64,000 nucleotides of DNA from Zonotrichia leucophrys gambelii. Its lineage: Eukaryota > Chordata > Aves > Passeriformes > Passerellidae. Where the stretch lies: NCBI RefSeq assembly GCF_028769735.1, contig NC_088179.1, forward strand, positions 6,208,001 to 6,272,000, in the 5' to 3' direction. Made by a program: the position numbers and the translations under genes. Under the pieces are notes generated by a model. The model was given only the letters and a program-made list of their open reading frames with translations, ran no database searches and was not told the DNA's origin. Of the stretch, positions 1 through 64,000 are shown piece by piece. How positions within the stretch are numbered: the stretch's first letter is position 1; the number at the start of each line of letters is the position of its first letter.

Positions 1-399
1 AGATCTCTGGATTGCGGATACACTGCAGCTCGGGCACTCGCTGTGTGCGCTGCGTATTCCCCGCACATTCCGGCCCACTCCCTTCTTAAGGGGTCTCGAT
101 TCGCCTCATCCGTCCGAAAGCGTGCCGTGAAAAGAGCCCAGTGCCTCTTCATAGCAGGCGGCACGGAATCGGTGCCGGGGTGTCACAGGGACCGTTTCCT
201 AAGAAATACTTTCTGGCATTTGAAACAAAGAGAGGACAACTAATCTTGCGAGCTGACACCCCTGCTTGCCTTCTCCGCTTCTGAAGCGCCACAAATCTTT
301 CCGCCACGCAGTAAAGGGGGAAAAGCTGATGCATTTTCCCGCTGTCTCTGCGCACAGACAACAGCGCTGAACAATCTGGCCGCGGAGGGCTGGGCTCGT
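1..399. other. Upstream flank of PCCB, no gene recognised
   Basis: Moderately CpG-containing sequence upstream of the PCCB island. Short open frames here have no recognisable protein similarity. In human the next gene upstream is MSL2, but none of its coding sequence is seen in these bases. Confidence 0.5.
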
Positions 400-568
400 T
401 CAGCGGCCTGCGCCGGGCCCGGTGCTGCAGCGGCCCTGCCCGGGCCTCCCGGAGCCTCCCGCAGCCGTGTGCCCGCAGCGCCCCTGCCGTAGCCGGGACA
501 CCCGGGCGGCGGAGCGGGAGCGGGGCCGGGGCCGGGGCGGGGCGGGCGCGCAGGCGCAGTGCAGGGAC
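400..568 (+). promoter_or_regulatory. PCCB: PCCB CpG-island promoter and 5'UTR
   Basis: This very GC- and CpG-rich stretch ends directly at the PCCB start codon. It has overlapping GC boxes (GGGGCGGGGC type, 534-546), five closely spaced G-runs (522-546) and a near-consensus NRF-1 palindrome (547-558). No TATA box is visible, which fits a dispersed housekeeping promoter. The transcription start is not determinable from sequence. CpG richness continues through exon 1 to about 860. The regulatory role is inferred from position and motifs. Confidence 0.7.
547..558 (+). promoter_or_regulatory. Near-consensus NRF-1 site
   Basis: CGCGCAGGCGCA differs from the NRF-1 consensus YGCGCAYGCGCR at one central base. 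NRF-1 activates many nuclear genes for mitochondrial proteins, so a site 11 bases before the PCCB start codon is plausible. Binding is inferred. Confidence 0.4.
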
Positions 569-21960
<21,392 letters not shown>

Positions 21961-22110
21961 GGGTGAGCAGGGGCTGCCTGTGCTGGGAGACATTCTGAAT
22001 ATGAGTTCTGGTTAACTCTCTGGTTAATGGAGGGCTGCTTGGCAATAGAAATAGTTATTTTAATTTTGATTTTTGCCAATAATCATCAATAAATCATAGC
22101 ATATATTTAA
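21961..22110 (+). other. PCCB: PCCB 3'UTR with poly(A) signal
   Basis: A short, AT-rich 3'UTR. A canonical AATAAA lies at 22088-22093, about 130 bases after the stop. Cleavage is expected 10-30 bases later; the exact end is inferred. Confidence 0.75.
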
Positions 22111-24430
22111 TCTGGGGGTCTGACCAGTTTGCCTCTCTAAACCCTTTCTTGGTGGTTAATACTCAACACACCCTGCCCTGCCTGCTGCAGGTGAGCTGTT
22201 ACTAATTGCTCAAGGTCAAACATTCCCTCATTCTGTAGGCCCTGGGGGTGGCTCAGTCCTGCCTGAACCACCTCCCACCCCAAGGGAAGTTGGACCCCTG
22301 TGGAGTTCAAGGGTATTCCACTGACACAGACTTTGGAGTTTGCCTTCAAGACTGACTGAGAGAGGAAAATCCTGAGCTTGGGTTCCAGTGCCCTGGGGAC
22401 CAGGCCCTGCTGATCCCAGACTCAGTTGTTCTGTTCCTCTCTTAGTCTGGCCTGTGGCAGCTTTTCCCTGCTGCCTGCAGCAGCTGGGTCTGAGCCCCAG
22501 GACAGAGGTGGGTGGCACAGGGGAGGCACAGCCAGTCCACTCTTAAGAACTGCAGACAAAAAAGGGCGGTTTTGGTGGGACATGCATACCCTCCCCCCTC
22601 AGCAGAGGCTGGAACAGAGACCTCCAGAGGCCCTTCCAGCCTCCATTCTCTGGGATCATTTGCCAGCCTGGCCAGGAACCACTGCAGGAGGTGTTACTCT
22701 GATCAGCTCTGGGCCTGTGCTCACCTGCTCAGTGGAAGCTGCAGCTTCCCTCCAGCCCCAGGGCAGTGAGGAACAGCCACTGTCACATTCAGTGCTGCTG
22801 CTGTGGGCACCTGGCTGCCCTGAGTAACTGGATTTGTTGTGTGACAGAGCCTCCCTACCTGCACTGCAGCTGCTGCTGCTCACACCCAGCACGAGCCTGA
22901 AGGAGCAGAGCTAGGACAGCCGTGGCCCAGGCAGCTTCTCTTCCCAGCAAGGTGCAGTGAGTGGAGCTGTGGAGCTTGAGCCTCTACCTGGGGGGGAAAG
23001 CAACAGCTGAACATCATCTAAAAGCACCATATAAAAGGAGCAGTACAAGTTCCAGCTCCCCAGGTGTTTGGCTGCATGGGAGGGAGGCAGCAGCTTCAGG
23101 CTGCAGACACACTGGCTGTCCTGTGTGGCTTCTGTGTGAAAAGGCTCCTGGTGCTGTCCCAGGGAACAGAGCTGGCTGCAACAGGGGAAGGTAAATTCAG
23201 ATGTTACTGTGGGGGGTGTCATGGCCATGGTGGGAGTTCCTCGTTAACTGTGAGAAAACTGTAAGGGTTTATAATGCCCAAGAAGATTTGTCAAAGGTAA
23301 AGCTGGTTTAGAGGCAGAAGCTGTGAGATGAAGGGATACATACAGAGCTTCTTCAGCTTGCCCAGAGTCAGGAAACAATCCATGAGAAACTCACTTGTCA
23401 TAGAGAGGAAAGTACAGCTTTGTTAGTTGTTTCCTAACCTCAGTATTGCTACAGACTCCAACCTCTTGCCAGCACAAGAATTGGGCTTTTAGATCCTCTC
23501 CATTTCCAAACAGGCAGTTGCTCTAGCAGGACATGCTGGAAACAGGCTTGAAAGCTGCTCTGATGAGGCTTCTGAGAATTTCCTTGAAGTCCAGTCACCT
23601 AAAAAAACAAGAGGTACAAAATAAAATCCCTTAAATAATGTGTAGCCCTTGAACTTAGCAGCAAGGCAAGTTACTTACTGTGTTCCTCAGTGCAGGAGTT
23701 GCCATAACTTACAAGCATGTGGAGACTGAGCTTTCAGACTCTTGTCTTGGGAGTAGTTGAGACTTGGAATCATCCCTGTGCCTCAGCAGCTGCATCTTGT
23801 TCCTTTTCATGACTCCAGTGATTTTTCCTTAGGAAGTGGGCCAGGTGATAAAGCAGTCAGTTTTCTTTAGCACTAGAGAGATGAAATCTTTCATGGGTTG
23901 GACAAAAATAGCACCTTGCTCCCTGAGACATGGGAGTAACATGGACATTTTGTTTCAGGAATCTGTGAAACTCCCTTTAGCCCAGCTGGTTGTTAGAACT
24001 TTGAAGCCTTTGCCATGGCAGTTTCTTCCCACAGACTCCAGGTCACTTCAGATGTTTAGGGCAGAAGAGAGAAGGTCTTCTCAAACCTTGTGGCATTTCA
24101 AGAAATTGTAAGTTTTAGCAGTGCAGCTCTTGCATCTGGGGTGGGGCCTTCCCAGATTTACAGCAATCCCACATTCACCACCCCTCTACCCTCCCAACCA
24201 AACCACATGATGGTGGAGGGGAGAAGGAAGCCCAGAGAGGGTTTCCATCACTCTGGAGGCTGAGTGGGTGAGGGAGTGGGGTACAGGTCTGGTTGTGAAG
24301 CCTGGACTACATGAAAGCTACCTGTCAGTTTTGCCTTTAATAACTCCTTGAATTCCTACTACTACATGGGATGACAAAATGTGATGGTCCAAACAAGCAC
24401 TTAAAAAAAACTATAGTGAAGAGGGTGCTC
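22111..24430. other. PCCB-STAG1 intergenic region (tail to tail)
   Basis: About 2.3 kb between the two convergent 3' ends. Several short open frames are present on both strands, but none shows a recognisable protein or splice pattern. No repeat family was identified. Confidence 0.5.
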
Positions 24431-24434
24431 ATCA

Positions 24435-63928
<39,494 letters not shown>

Positions 63929-64000
63929 CTACAGCAGAGGTTTCATCTCCATCCCCTCACCTCCCACAGCTCCCTTGGGACAGCTACAAGGTTGGTTCAC

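Noticed and set aside
22426..23264. Possible small gene in the PCCB-STAG1 intergenic region
   Set aside because: Short open frames occur on both strands without start context, splice structure or known protein similarity.

Overview
This is a vertebrate nuclear window with split genes, GT-AG introns, a CpG-rich promoter and CR1-type retroposon fossils. It is almost certainly from a bird. The introns are compact, no SINEs are recognisable, a degenerate CR1 reverse transcriptase is present, and a 430-bp LTR-like element resembles LTRs of songbird endogenous retroviruses. A passerine is plausible, but the sequence alone does not prove it.

Two genes lie tail to tail. PCCB (propionyl-CoA carboxylase beta subunit, mitochondrial) runs on the + strand from a CpG-island promoter at about 400-568 to its poly(A) signal at 22088-22093. 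All 15 coding exons are present and give an intact 529-residue reading frame (569-21960). STAG1 (cohesin subunit SA-1) runs on the - strand. Its last 22 exons lie between 63902 and 26639 and encode the C-terminal ~856 residues, followed by a 3'UTR of about 2.2 kb ending near 24435. The 5' part of STAG1 lies beyond the right edge of the window. The 2.3 kb between the two 3' ends (about 22110-24430) holds no recognisable gene. The same convergent PCCB/STAG1 order is known in human.

The exons were joined by reading conserved protein segments and requiring matching splice phases; every junction in both genes closes in frame. Introns make up most of the window. They contain one LTR-like element (13880-14309) abutting a short CpG-rich island in PCCB intron 8, a fossil CR1 ORF2 fragment (about 37830-38110), a CTCAT microsatellite beside a CR1-like 3' end (60887-61046), an A-rich tract and a perfect 23-bp tandem duplication.

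The two genes do not form a functional pathway. PCCB acts in mitochondrial propionate catabolism and STAG1 in nuclear chromosome cohesion, so their adjacency is synteny. I found no undescribed biological system. The observations most worth a second look are the isolated CpG-dense exons of STAG1, the orphan GC-rich island in PCCB intron 8, the 82-nt final STAG1 intron whose retention would give a different C-terminus, and the G-quadruplex motif just upstream of the PCCB start codon.
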